Source: Onchocerca volvulus
Lineage: Eukaryota > Nematoda > Chromadorea > Rhabditida > Onchocercidae
NCBI GenBank assembly: GCA_000499405.2
Contig: HG738138.1
Coordinates: 21,243,753 to 21,307,752 of the forward strand
DNA length: 64,000 nucleotides
Reading direction: 5' to 3'
How positions within the stretch are numbered: the stretch's first letter is position 1; every line of letters starts with the position of its first letter. Positions 1-28,700 of the stretch are shown piece by piece. Made by a program: the position numbers and the translations under genes. The notes below the pieces were generated by a model. It worked only from the letters and a program-made list of their open reading frames with translations. It did not search any database and was not told the origin of the DNA.

Positions 1-3000
1 ATCATTATCAGATGTCAGTGATCTTTCCAAAGAAGTAAGAATTTCAATAATTTTAATCTTTATATATATATATATATATATGTTAGTTTATAAAATCAAC
101 TTTAATGATTCACATTTACTTCAGTCATTCATTGTTTCAATTTCATATCGAATAATGTTTTCCTATTACAGGCATTTACCAAACATAATTTCATAAAATG
201 CTCAGAACTGCTGAAAAAAACGTTGGAAGAAACAGAAAGCGAAGCGGAACGGCGTCGTTTGTATGCCAATTTAGCTCTCTGTGAAGCGAAGAGCAAAGCA
301 CAATTATTTAATGCTGAATATAAGACTGCACTCCTCAATATTTTTCCCATGGTATGTATTTGATTTTAAATTTACTTTATATGAAGTGCATTGATTTCAA
401 ATTCACTTTATACGAAAACTCTTTGATTTTAAATTTACTTTATGCGAAATGCAATGCACTGCTTCATTGTTTACAATTCGCTTCAAATTCAAATAAAATG
501 ATACTTCTACTCAGTATTTTAGCTGAAATTTGTAGGGATTAACATACATTGCAATAAAGTAATACTTCGTCTTACTATTTTAGCTGAAATCTGATGGGGA
601 TCACAATTTAAGCGATCATGATGAAGCAATTGCTGCATTCAATCTAGCATTGAATGCGTTCGTTCGAGGGAATCGGCGAACTTGTCTTGTGCTTCTACAG
701 TCTGTGATGACTGTGCACCCTTTATCCGGTCAGTTCCTCGTTTTATTTGAACAGTCACTTCAAGCCAAGTTGTATTAGCCAAGCACCATTCTTCACTTTA
801 TTATTTGAAATATTGAAATTCCAAGGAAAATTTTTATTTAAAAAATGGATTTCAGACACTCTTTTCTGTTCCGTTTCATTATTGGAAATTGAAGTAAGTT
901 TAACTTTATGCCAGCCAAAATTAGCACTGAAGCAAGCGACCAGACTTCGTGATAGCACTACATGGCGTCGAGCAAACGTTGTTCAGCGTGACTACCTTGA
1001 TTGCCTGGAGTGTCGAATTCGATGTCGTCTTGCACAAACATCTTCGTTGATCGATTTTAGTTCGAAACCTGAGGTTTTAATTTCTCATTATGAACTTCGT
1101 TTTGAAAATTATTCCAGTTCTTAATAATAGTTCGAGTTACAGTTATTTCACTGGTGTCTTATACAATCAGAGTTTGATATGAAGAACGGTAATGCAACAC
1201 GTGCAATAAATCGACTCTTGAAATTCCGTCCTTCACTTCAGGTTGCATAGAACAAATCTGTTTTTCCTTTTCTTACGGTTTTTCCCTTTGATCTTAATAA
1301 TAATTTTAAATTGCAGTTGTTGCAACTGATTTTTGTTTACGGAGATATTTCCTAACTTTATCTCTCTCAATTATTAAAAAAAATATGTTACCTAAAGCAC
1401 ATTTTTCAATTATCTCTTATGATTGTAGTATTTTGCGCTGGGCCATTTTTCTTTTCTCTCCACTTTCTCTTGTATAATGTACATTCAGGATGAGGATCGC
1501 AGACTTGTTGATAATGCGCTTGGATGTGTTTATGCCTTATCGCTAAAGAAGATAAGTTTGGCCGAGTCGTATTTTCGATCAGCAATGTTGGTAAGGCAAG
1601 ATAAAAGGAAAAGGTATGTTTTCATCTATGGTAACGGTAAACATCCACTATAATTGTCATGCTGATTAGTAAAAGATAATGTGATTTAAAAAGTTGAACC
1701 TGAATTTCATGCTTTATAAGCTAGTGAAATTTTTTAATGCCTCATATTGAATATGGCTCTAATCGAACAAATTCACATTAATACAGCCATGTAATCATTG
1801 CAGTTGAAATTAAGTTGCTGTATTTTTCACTGATGTATGACATATTTCTTGCAGTGACATTTTGATTATCTACAGAAATTTTATAAAATTTGTACTTTAA
1901 AGTCTGAAATCGAGATATTTTTGATATACAGAAGAATAAATTGTGTTTTATTTTGTTTAATTATTTCTATTTTCATACTGAATAAATTATCTAGTTAGAT
2001 TGAATTATGTGATAGAGAAAAACATCAGTTTGTAATCTTTATTTTATTGCTGTCTAGAACTTTGGACTTATCTTTATATCTGCAGTTGGCAAGAATCAAC
2101 AATACCCAGACATTGCTTGATATATCATGCAGCTTTGGCTCAGTTACATTGTGGGCATGCGAAATCTGCTTTTACCCTTTTTCTTTCTATTCTTCCATTT
2201 TATCCAAAACAGCCTCGAATTTGGTTGCGAATTGCGGAATGTTGCATATATACATTAACAAAGGTTCGATTCCACAATGTTTTCTGGCATTTTTTGAAAT
2301 GCTTCTGTCGAACTTATGAATATGAAGATTCCCAAAATATTTATGTATTTTTACACTATCCATTTATGGCAATTTCATTTTCTTTGTTTGTAACTGATTT
2401 TGCAGTTCTCGACTCCTTTCCTCCTAATTGCAAATGTTCATTCTCTTCAACTTTTTTATGTTCTTTGTTTAGCAGAATGGAAATGATAATGTGGATACTA
2501 ATGAGCAGCACATAGAAATTGTAGGAACAGCGCAGAATGGATATGTTATTCTTCCGTCTACTTCTAGTAAACGAGAGAAGTAAATTTTCTATTCAGTTAA
2601 TTTTTTTCATAGAATTAATCGCATTACAATAAGGTAGTGTTCCAAACCTTTAATACTTTCTAAATGAAAAGTATTTTCTTGGCTATAAGAGAAAAATATT
2701 TTTATGTATTTTTTGACCTATTATGTAGAAAAATTTTTATATGTATAAGATGATTTTTAAATAAATATTATCACTCGTTTCGATCGAATCAAAACGGTTC
2801 ACATTGGTAAATTGGTAAATTATTCTTAATCTGGTTGAAAATTGTGATTATTTCACAGTTCGAATAACGAAGTCGATGAAGTACGAGAAAATGAGATCAG
2901 TTGGGAATACGCTGCACACTGCATTCGAAATGCGCTAATTCTAACAGGTACTGAACGGGACTGCATATATTTGCTTCCATGGTTATATGCAGCATCATCT

Positions 3001-3847
3001 TTCATAAATCTGAATCTTGGTCGCTATGGTTTAGCACTGAAGGCAGCTTGTCAACTTGCTAGTTTACAACAGGTTTCTCCTCATCACAAGTTTATGGCAG
3101 TGCTTTTTAAAGTAAATTTTTGATTTTTTGTATAAAACATATGTGACTTTTATAAAGTCTATGATTTTGATCCAAAAAATTCAAGTTTGTAAACTATGTG
3201 AATGGCTGATGTTTCTGGTGTAGGATTTGAAATGCATATATAGTAGCGGTTTCACTTTTCATTTTACAGTTAACATTAGTCATAGGAACTGAACAGTTCT
3301 CTGCGTTATATTAAGAACTTTGCAGGCAGAGGCACTTATGTTATTGGATCGTTTACCAGAAGCTATAGGATGTTTGACGCAAGCTGTGCCACTGCAATCC
3401 ATGCCGAGCACGATATCGGCCGTTATTTATAATAGAGCACTGTTACAAGCGCTAAGTGGCAATTTCCATAAATCACTAACGACTTTTGGGCTGGTATCTT
3501 TCATATGAATTTCTGCTTAATTCTTCATAAAAAATACACATAGTGCTGAATCCTCCACCTAATGCTGCTTTTATATCTCTCTAGTTGTTAAGTCCTTTTC
3601 GTACGCGCTTGGAATTATTTAATGTCTCACTTTTATTTGATGCCAGGAATTCTTTCGGATTCTAATTTTTCATAATCACATGAAATACATAATATGTTTC
3701 CTTTCATTTTAGCTTGGAACACAATGCGACATAACAACAGTTCCAGAAGCAGTATCTCTCGGTGTTTACATTAACATGAAATTAGATAAGACTGATGACG
3801 CAAGATGTCTACTTGTCCAACATATGCAGAAAATGAAACTGAGTTGA
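1..3847 (+). CDS. CNOT10: CCR4-NOT complex subunit 10 (CNOT10), 3' part
   Basis: TPR-repeat subunit of the cytoplasmic CCR4-NOT deadenylase; in animals it pairs with CNOT11 on the CNOT1 N-terminus. The gene enters from the left: an exon tail at 2-34 (donor GTAAGA) joins in phase 0 to the exon at 172-351. Further exons follow near 584-730, 875-1070, 1490-1615, 2088-2262, 2860-3070, 3326-3490 and 3713-3847. Recognition rests on the block PRIWLRIAECCI (about 2212-2250), which matches the family signature PRLWLRLAECCI, followed by the AAHCIRNALIL block and by TPR-like helices (MAEALMLLDRLPEAIGCL, YNRALLQALSG). The last codons read Met-Lys-Leu-Ser-stop (3833-3847). An AATAAA at 4185-4190 is a reasonable polyadenylation signal. 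The N-terminal repeats lie outside the window. Exon borders between conserved blocks are approximate. Confidence 0.88.
360..453. repeat. Three-copy ~31-bp tandem repeat in a CNOT10 intron
   Basis: Units start at 360, 391 and 423 with the core TTGATTTTAAATTTACTTTA; the middle copy differs by C-for-T changes and has one extra base. The repeat begins eight bases after the donor at 352, so it is intronic. It also creates a spurious short plus-strand ORF. Confidence 0.85.
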
Positions 3848-5102
3848 GACCATGCAAAAAATGCTCTCACTGGATATTTTAGGATTAATTTATAGAGACT
3901 GTAAATAACTATGTCATTTTATCGTTTATTTGTGTAGGGAAATCGACTTACTCTGTTATAAGTAACAGTTGATTCTGAACGAAATTCTAAATTCTCTGAA
4001 TAATTGAGTGTGATATCTGAGATATCATAAAGTGAGATATCGCTTATTATTTCCAAAGTCCTATATTTTTGAGGACTGATTTTGGGAAGCAAAATCGGAA
4101 CTATTTCTTAACTTTGTAACAACATTGTCCGCTACATTTCCGCTTTGCTTCAATATTTGAACTTTTCTACCAACCATTTATATAAATAAAGCATCCAAAA
4201 GCAAGACTTGAACATATAATTTATAAACATAATTATACAAAGTATCTAAAAATTCATTTAAACTATTAAATTAAATTAGTCAAATAGCCAAACAGACCAA
4301 TATACGATACACATAATTAACATGATGCCCTGACTGAATATAGAGCTTATTTCAACAAAAAACGGCAAAAATAAGAGCTGATCATCTGGTTAATGATAAA
4401 TATTTTTCATTTTTATGTATCGTCTTCCATCAAATAAAAAAAAAAGAAATTATAACGTTCCATTTACAGAAAATCCATTTCTTTCAACTACAAAAATTTC
4501 TTAGCTCAGATCTATTCTGATATGAATTTAAATTATTTTGAAAAAAAGAGGTGAATCTGGTATCTGTTTTGACATATCTAAAGATAACATAAATACAAGC
4601 AATACAAAAATTTCCAAAATATTGTTCATCATAAGCATTCCACTTTATCTGATAACCTTTCGAATAAAAATACCGCAGTATTGCAACTCAAGATCAATAA
4701 TCTTGCAAAAAGGATTTAAAAAAAAAAAAAAAGCAAATTTTCAAGAATAAAGGGTACGACGCTGATATCTATTATTAACTTGACAACTGAGCATGCGTGT
4801 CCATCACTAAAGAATGAGTGATCCTGAAATCTGAAGAAAGACATAACTTGGGAATTATTGGACATAAGAACTAATTGTTTGGGGGATTCAATTTTTTCAC
4901 TTTCCTGCAAAAAATCAAAAATCTGAAATGAAGATTGAAAATTGTTTGGAGGAATGACATTTTTTTTTTTATTTAAATTGATTGCAAAGAGAAGATATTC
5001 AAGAATATTGAGATCTGCGCTGGGAACCACTATCGAAATTGGATGATCACAAAGGGGTCGCATATAACTCTAGTAAGTAAAACCTCATACCTATACTATT
5101 AA
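3848..5102. other. Spacer between convergent CNOT10 and HEATR5
   Basis: About 1.25 kb of AT-rich sequence between two gene ends facing each other. It should hold both 3' UTRs. AATAAA at 4185-4190 fits CNOT10. Short ORFs on both strands (4538-4750 plus, 4716-5063 minus) are homopolymer-rich and show no recognisable domain. No further gene is seen. Confidence 0.7.
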
Positions 5103-21605
<16,503 letters not shown>

Positions 21606-22702
21606 CTCGACCAAAAGCCCACAGTATCATGTATTCCGGGAGAAATTAATATTTGAGAAATCCATATAAATAATGGTTTCTAAATCAGCCAGTGCGATTA
21701 TTTTCAAGAATATGTATATTGTGTGCGCTCGCGTAAAATACAACAAAATTTCACTTTTCCCAACAATCCCATGAAGCAGTAAATTTGCCAAGAGTAAAAT
21801 AAATCGGTCAGAAGTACAAACTGCATTGATGAATTTGGAAAGTGAAACCTGACCCAAATGGTTTGCAGTGATTAAAAACCGTTTCTAAAATATAGAAACT
21901 ATAGTCATCGCGCACATTTCATTTGATATCAGCAATTCCCAATCATTATTCTTAATTATATATTTAAGAGATAAACAGCAAAAACTGAATAAAACAGCAA
22001 ACGTATTGTTCCAGAAAATTAATCATTAAAATATATTTTATTTGAAAAACAAATGGAAAAGTACGGCAATCACAGAGTCTCAAAAGTTTTCCTACATATG
22101 AGTAGGAACAAAAAAATTAGACAAAAAAAATACTAAGAAAAGAGTCGAAATGTGAAGAGAAATTCAAACATAAGCTTATAAATACAATATAATCATTATA
22201 TATATGAAGTACTAATACATATATAATTATACAAAACACAACAATACTTCAGAGTATTTCTTTCGATGGAATAAATTAACATATTTTAAAATAGGAAAAA
22301 AAAAAAACCAATTACTGCATTCTGCTACTCATTTCAATTCATTTTCTAAAATTTTCGACAAACTCTCAACACTGACTTTTGAAAATTCGTAGGATTCATC
22401 CATAACGAAAAGACAGAAGAATTAGTACAACTAGCTCTTAATGAAGGACATAAGATCTGAATGGAAAAACAAAAAACAGGAGGACAAGAATCGATACTTC
22501 TGCATAAATTTTATATTAGAAAAAATAAAAATGACACTGAAAACAGTAAAATCGATGGGCTAAAAAGTTTGCTATGGAGAGCATTCTAACCGTTTCATGT
22601 TCCAAAATATCTCTATAGACCAAAATCTAAAGTTTTGTAATTCTGATATTTTCTCTGATTGAACAGTGAAATTCTAAGATGCCAAATTTTGCATTAAAAA
22701 GC
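21606..22702. other. Spacer between SAYSD1 and HEATR5
   Basis: 1.1 kb of AT-rich sequence between the SAYSD1 stop and the HEATR5 start, both on the minus strand. The gap is longer than usual for a nematode operon (about 100-400 bp), so separate promoters are likelier. It contains AT-rich low complexity around 22190-22220 and no coding signal. Confidence 0.6.
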
Positions 22703-23483
22703 TTATTGGTGCAAAACTTCTCTCTTTAATAAATCTCTTTCAAAATGTTCAGCTGTCAACGTACCGGGCAATCGTTCGCAGTGCGGATTGAATACAGAAT
22801 AGGCGCTCAATTCGTTCGACTTTCGGTTTCCCAAGTTGATAAATAGGACGAAAAACAATGAAGAAATAAAAAACACAAGACCAAATTCAATAAAAGTAAA
22901 GTACCATTGAACTATAATCCATAATGATATTGCAAAAACTGTGCATGAACGTGGCCAATGACAGTAAAAATAAGACCATAGCTGGATCGGTTTTAATAGA
23001 ATATTTTTAAGTTTGCTGACGATAGCGGAATGAAAGGCTACGCTGTTACTGCTTCTGAACTTTTCTTCATAAATCGCATCATGATTTGAAACCTGCAATG
23101 CTCTTCAGTAAAATCAAAATTTCCATAATTTCTCTCAAATAACGAGAACTTTAAGGACAACTCTCCGTTTATAAAACACATTCAGATTAAGCTTGGAATT
23201 ATTTGTGATGTGATCAAAATTATTAACTTTTTTAGGAGAAATATGTAGTTTTCATTGCTGCATATCAAAATGGTTTCGAAAACCTGACTTCAATTAATAA
23301 AAGATAAAGTTAATTTTGTTTGACTTCTTTTCAACAGAAATAAACAGTTTAATCTTAATTATTTATACGGTACCAAAAGAACCCCGGTACTGATAATGAA
23401 AACCTAATGATAACCTTACTGTTATCACACGCAGCACTTTCTTTCCTTCGATGTTCTGCCAGTCTTCCCTCCACACACTTCAT
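22703..23483 (-). CDS. SAYSD1: SAYSvFN-domain protein, SAYSD1-like (ER membrane)
   Basis: Two-exon model of 152 residues (human SAYSD1: 183). Exon 1 (23483-23415) starts Met-Lys-Cys and carries RLAEHRRKESA, like the SAYSD1 N-terminal RLAEFRAARKR. Its donor is AAG|GTTATC. Exon 2 (23092-22703, acceptor TTGCAG) has a hydrophobic hairpin of two membrane segments (AISLWIIVQWYFTFIEFGLV, then FFISSLFFVLFINL). The diagnostic SAYSVFNPHCERLPGTLTAE follows and runs to the C-terminus. In animals SAYSD1 binds the translocon and UFMylated ribosomes and helps clear stalled nascent chains. The family call is firm. The exon-1 donor is weaker: GTAAGG four bases upstream is the better donor sequence but gives a different phase. 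Confidence 0.86.
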
Positions 23484-24262
23484 CCTTCTGTTCTAACAGC
23501 ATGTAAGTAGTATTGCTGAAACTGTTTCATTCATAGAATCAGTGAAATTAACAACTTACAACTAACAAAATCAAAAACCATCCTTCAACGCCCATCCATG
23601 AACAGTCGATCGTAACTGATGGAAACGCGGCGACATCATGAAAATCTTCCATCCTCTTCACTAATATTTGTTCATACATTAAGGCAATCGAAGTGAAGTG
23701 GTCAGTAATGCGAGGAGGGAAGACTCAAGTAAAATGTGTGTCTTCTGACCCTTCTTGACCTCAGAATACAATAAATCACTTTGACGGAGAGCTTGAAATA
23801 CAAAGATGCGAAAGTTAAGCAAATAACGAGAAATTCTGGTAGTGATAAAGACAATAATAGCGCATGGATTAATGTTATAATGGCGCATGTATTACGCTAT
23901 AATGGCTCACGGATTACGCTATAATGACGCACGGATTATTCAGTAATAGCGCATGTATTACGCTATAGTGACGCATGAACTACGTTGTAATGGCGCGCGG
24001 ATTACGCTATAATGGCGCATGGATCACTCTCGCTCGAAAATTGTTTTTAATAGTAAAATTCTAGCAGTAATATTTATTTTGAGTGTTATGATTCACAACA
24101 ACCGGCCACATTTGGTGAGAGTTATACTGCAACATTGACTGGTGTTGTTCGGGTTAGGCCAAATTTTAAATTTACTTACTGTTGGATTTATTAACTTTAT
24201 TTATTATGACTTTCAAGCTTATTTCTAGCAATCCAAACCAATCTATTTTCTAGAACTGAAAA
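23484..24262. promoter_or_regulatory. Shared upstream interval of two divergent genes
   Basis: 780 bp separates the start of SAYSD1 (minus) from the start of the 213-residue protein (plus), so promoters for both should lie here. TTTTCTAG ends at 24252, eleven bases before the plus-strand ATG, and is a good spliced-leader acceptor. The interval also contains the 22-bp repeat array at 23854-24030. Confidence 0.5.
23854..24030. repeat. Eight-copy 22-bp CpG-rich tandem repeat
   Basis: Unit consensus ATAATGGCGCATGGATTACGCT. Units start at 23854 (23 bp), 23877, 23899, 23921, 23943, 23965, 23987 and 24009. Copies differ at a few positions but keep the GCGCA/GCGC core, rare in this AT-rich region. 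There are no flanking target duplications or terminal repeats, so it is a local tandem array rather than a transposon. It lies between two divergent genes. Confidence 0.93.
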
Positions 24263-25794
24263 ATGCAAAATATACGAGGTCGACCTCCGATAATGGCACG
24301 ACGTCATGCTCGGGTGCATTTCAATCTGAATGGCAGATTTAGGTCATCAACGTCACATGAAAATTTTCCAGAAGATACAACACGTGACTCTATTTTGAAG
24401 CAAATTTTAGGTTAAATGATGAATTTATTGGAATCGAATCTCAACAGAAATTTTTTTTAATTCTGTACTTTGTAAACTGGAATGGAAAACATTTGAGGGA
24501 GGAATAATTGGAGTAAAAAACTGAATTTTTAAATAAATATTCCCAATATTTTAGTCAAACAAAGATTCATAATTCCTCGTTGCAGCTCGTATCAAAAATT
24601 CAGAAGGAGAATTGTCTACTTGTAGAAATCGAACAAACGAACTATTAAATGCAACAGTTTGTCACACTTTATTTTCCTTGAGAAGAAGGAGAAATTTTGT
24701 GCAATTTCCGATGTTTCAAAGTTTCTGACCTCTGCTCCTTTGAAATGTCATTTGAGTTGCGGAATCTATCCTTACTCATACTTTTTAAGGAAATAACTTG
24801 TAATAAACTTCTTACTGAAAATTTTAAGTATGGCATAGATTTCTCAGTAAATGACTTCTTCCTTTGATGTCTGGGCTTCTCACATTTTCCCTAAACTTTT
24901 GTAACCCTGAGAGTGACCAGCTTAATGTGGATCAGTGACTGATTTAGTCATTAAGAGGTAGAAAAATATTATATTACCATTGTTTAATAACTTCTATCAA
25001 AATAAAATTAAAATATCCGCAGATCCCTGAAGATTCATTGACGGCCACTCGAATTAGTCACGAACAATATCTGCTCGATGATTTAATTGATTTTATTGAA
25101 TGTTCGGTTGACGATGAAATGAAGTTACAGATGCTCATAGATGAAGTACTGCTTGTTTATTGTTGATAATGTCTTGGTAATAGAATATGAAAATAAGCAA
25201 TCAGTTTTTAATTTTAGTTCCGTAAATACCAATTAAACACATTAGTAGTTGGTAAAAAGAACATATTGACAATTGTTGTGGTTTCTTTGTCAGAACATGC
25301 GATTTATTTATGTGATTAGTATGAAATGTGCTTTTTAAATTTCAGGATAATCAACGATGGTATATAAAACGACTTAAACGTAGTTTGTTAAATTGGATTG
25401 CACGCAATGAAACAGAGCTTCGAGAGGTATGTTCTCTCCGGTTTGATTGTAAGCTACTGTTTACATTTTCAGATTAACAGCAAATATCTATCCTACAAAA
25501 GTTTCCTTTGGTTTCCTGCAATTTCTGAAAATTGTTCGAAATTAATTCAAACATTAAGTTGACTTATAATTAAAGATCAGTGCATTGAAACGTCGAATAA
25601 TGAAGCGTTATGTACAAATAAGCTATGAAAATAGATGTCTGCAGCGCATGTTCAGAGATATGAAATATTTGACAAATCCGATCAGCAATAGTTTCAAAAC
25701 TATGAAAAGAAAATCATCCAAGCTAATGTCCATTGACACCAGCAAAACACAAAGCTCACGATCAGATCACGAAAATGAAGAAGGAGGATTTTAA
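24263..25794 (+). CDS. Uncharacterised basic protein, 213 residues, five exons
   Basis: I do not recognise this gene. Five exons join without frame conflict: 24263-24410, 24586-24656, 25023-25145, 25346-25426 and 25576-25794 (642 nt including TAA). Donors are GTTAAA, GTTTGT, GTACTG and GTATGT; acceptors are TTGCAG, CCGCAG, TTTCAG and a weak TTAAAG. The N-terminal third is Arg-rich (RGRPPIMARRHARVHF). The middle is acidic (YLLDDLIDFIECSVDDEMK). The C-terminal half is basic and probably helical (WYIKRLKRSLLNWIARNETE, ALKRRIMKRY), ending in a Ser/Lys-rich acidic tail. No signal peptide or membrane segment is visible. The basic clusters could be nuclear localisation signals (inference). ATG choice: first ATG after a TTTTCTAG acceptor. 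The consistent phases argue for a real gene. Confidence 0.72.
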
Positions 25795-28700
25795 AAGTAA
25801 TAAGTTATAGGCCTTTGTAGCAATTACAATAATGACATTAATAATTAGAAAACATGTCTGAGAAGTACTGCTAAATAATGCTCAACTTCTGCCTGGTGAT
25901 TTTTTTGGCTTTGAGATATTGGTGATTTAGAAAGATACCTGTAAGGCCGTGCGAACCATAGTGGGATAGCAATAACAAGTGATATTTTATACATATATTA
26001 TTAACTTAGTTACTTCGAATCTTCAAAATATAAGAAATGCAATAATTTATTGAAATGATTTTTTTAAAAATCCTATTGATGAGTAATATTTGTCAATAAT
26101 GAAATTTTTTTTTTTTCTATATATAGAAATCTGAAAATCTTTTGTAGGATTAACAAAATTGTGATTCTTTTTTTCTATAAATATCAATAAAATGACTAAA
26201 CGATAAATAGTTTATCATTTCGGAGCTATCAGTGCAATTTAAAGGATGTAAAGTGATTGGTTCATGTCTAGAGCCACTATCAAGCATGTATTTATGAAAT
26301 TAGCAAGGTGTGAATTATTTTTCCCACCTAAAACACCAAGGAAAAATGGGATGTCCAGCAGACAGTTTTGAATACCCAAACTTCTCAACAGCGTGATTGA
26401 TACGTAACACTTGAAACAGTTAACATGAAAATGAATATCAGTAGAACAACTTGTCTACCGAAAATACGAGAAAGTTTGCGAAGTATTGGTCCAGAAATTT
26501 GAAATATTGCAGCCTAAATAATTCCTCCTCACACTTTCCATTGCCCTGTTTTCCTTTATAAAACATCTAAAACTTCGTGAAATCTAAAACAACTATTGGA
26601 AATTCAGCGGCCACTTGATGCTATGAATCATTTAGGCTGCTAAATTCCATTCCTTGTTATATTCGATATTTCAACTTAGATTAGGAAATGCTGATAAGAG
26701 TGAAAACGTGACAAATATATGACGGTTACGTTGGAAATGAAGTTATAAGGCTCGAGAGATGATTAAAAAACATCTTGCTGACTGGTACCATAGTGATCAT
26801 CTCAATCAATAGTACAGCTCATAATCTTGTTGATTTGATTATTAATAATAATCCTGATGATACTGCATAATAAAATCAAATGTTCAGAACTGGAATTAAT
26901 ATCTTCAAACTTTGTCCAACAAAAAGATAAAGAATCAGAAAAAAAAAGAAAAAACTATGAAACGTCTGACATATAAATGCAAACGTTTTTATCTCATATT
27001 CGATCCCGAATATTCATTCTATTGATAGCAGTGATTATAAAATCATAAATAAAATCAGTATCGACGTCAACCGCTATAGCCCATGATACAATCCATAAAC
27101 CTACAATTTTTTACTGAAATATTTACGCAAAAATCGTTTTGCAGTTTTAAATACGATTAACAGTCCATTTTAATTTTTTATCACATTTTCGTTCAGAAAG
27201 TGCTCTTTTTTTTTTCCGATATTTTTCACTGTGCTACTGGAATGTGTTGCAACGACAGTCGATAGGATCTAGCAATTGAATCAATGCTAAATTCTGGATT
27301 TTGGACTCTGCTCTTCAGCAAGTTTGCATAGTCTTGTTTCTCTTCCTTCTACGTATGGAAGAATTGGAAGGCTCTTTTACTTTAACAATATTGCTTTAAT
27401 GATTGATATTTTTCCGAGCAGCCAAGCGCGCAAACAATTTTTGCCGATCTTTGAATCTAATTAACTCCAACTCATTGACATCATTGAATACACTACCTTG
27501 TATCATTTCCATCTATCAATACGAAGAATGAAAGAAAACAAAATGCAGTTGCATATGTTTCAGGTTCTTTTCTCATTCACTCATTTAAATAGATTATTTC
27601 AACTCTATGCGATCCTGGCAACAGAGCTAGTTTAATAAAGTCATTCAACACTTTTCTTTATTAAAGCTGAATTGAAATTCATGCAATGTGATTTGCCTTG
27701 TCATTTTGTTATTTTCTTCTTTAATTCATACAGCATCCAAGCGTTAAAAACTTTTTTTTATTTTTTTAAACAATATTAGTAGGCAATTTTACCATGAAGT
27801 TGTTATTTTTTGAATTTATTATTCTTTCATAATTTGCTACGAAATTCTACAATTTGCAATTGTATTTCTCTTGAAACAATGTTTTTTTTTTTTTTTTTCT
27901 GGAACATTTTCTAAACGATTCATTCATCAGTACAAGATTAAAAGAAATGGACTTTGAATGAAAGTTGATCTTATTTTCAAAATTTTGCTTTTCTTCAGAG
28001 CGGATAATTATTGCAAAAGTGTCGAATGCTAAAAGGTCAGAAAGCCGATGAAGCAATTCTCTGATAAATTATCATTGACATTTCTATCTATTTTATAACT
28101 TCCCATTTTGAAGTTAGCCTACATCAGGAAAAGAGTTGACTTGAAATCTAAAGTACATAAGCCTTAAAAAGATAAATAACTAGTAAGCCAATTAGCAGAG
28201 TGATATTTGCATTAGCAATAGCATTTATGTTAATTAGAATATGAAAGATCTTTATGGCTTCTTATTAAGTAATCACTATCATCATTATCATCGCTATCCA
28301 GGCATAATTCCAAAATAAAGAATATCAATAGAACTGAAGCTCAAGCACTGGACGAAAAAATTATTTTTATTCATAAATATGCTCAAAGTTTTAGAAAAAA
28401 TCCTTCCCGGTAGGTCTTTTGAAAAAACCATTTTTCTTTGCATCTATCCTCTAATCACGCAATTTTTTAATCCTATAATTCAATGTTTTTCAGAAAAATC
28501 CCATAAATTTCTTGAAGTTTTTTTAATTTCTTTCAAATTTTAAGAAAACAATAAGCATACAGCTTGAGCAGTGGGTCTATCTCAACATTCTGTAAATTTG
28601 AGTACTTGAGTATGTTTATAATTGTGTCCTCGTCGTAAAAAAAACGATAGTTGTTGTCACATGGTCTTTTTTTAATGTAATTATTTGTTTATCCAACAAA

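Noticed and set aside
2261..2275. GGTTCGATTCC as a tRNA B-box
   Set aside because: No A-box or cloverleaf around it; it overlaps the donor of a CNOT10 exon. No tRNA, rRNA or CRISPR array was found anywhere in the window.
4716..5063. 115-codon minus-strand ORF after HEATR5
   Set aside because: It lies beyond the conserved HEATR5 C-terminus and stop at 5103, contains homopolymer-coded Lys and Phe runs, and shows no similarity I can name. Probably 3' UTR.
23679..23888. 69-codon minus ORF overlapping the 22-bp array
   Set aside because: Part of the frame is only read-through of the tandem repeat; no splice signals or domain.
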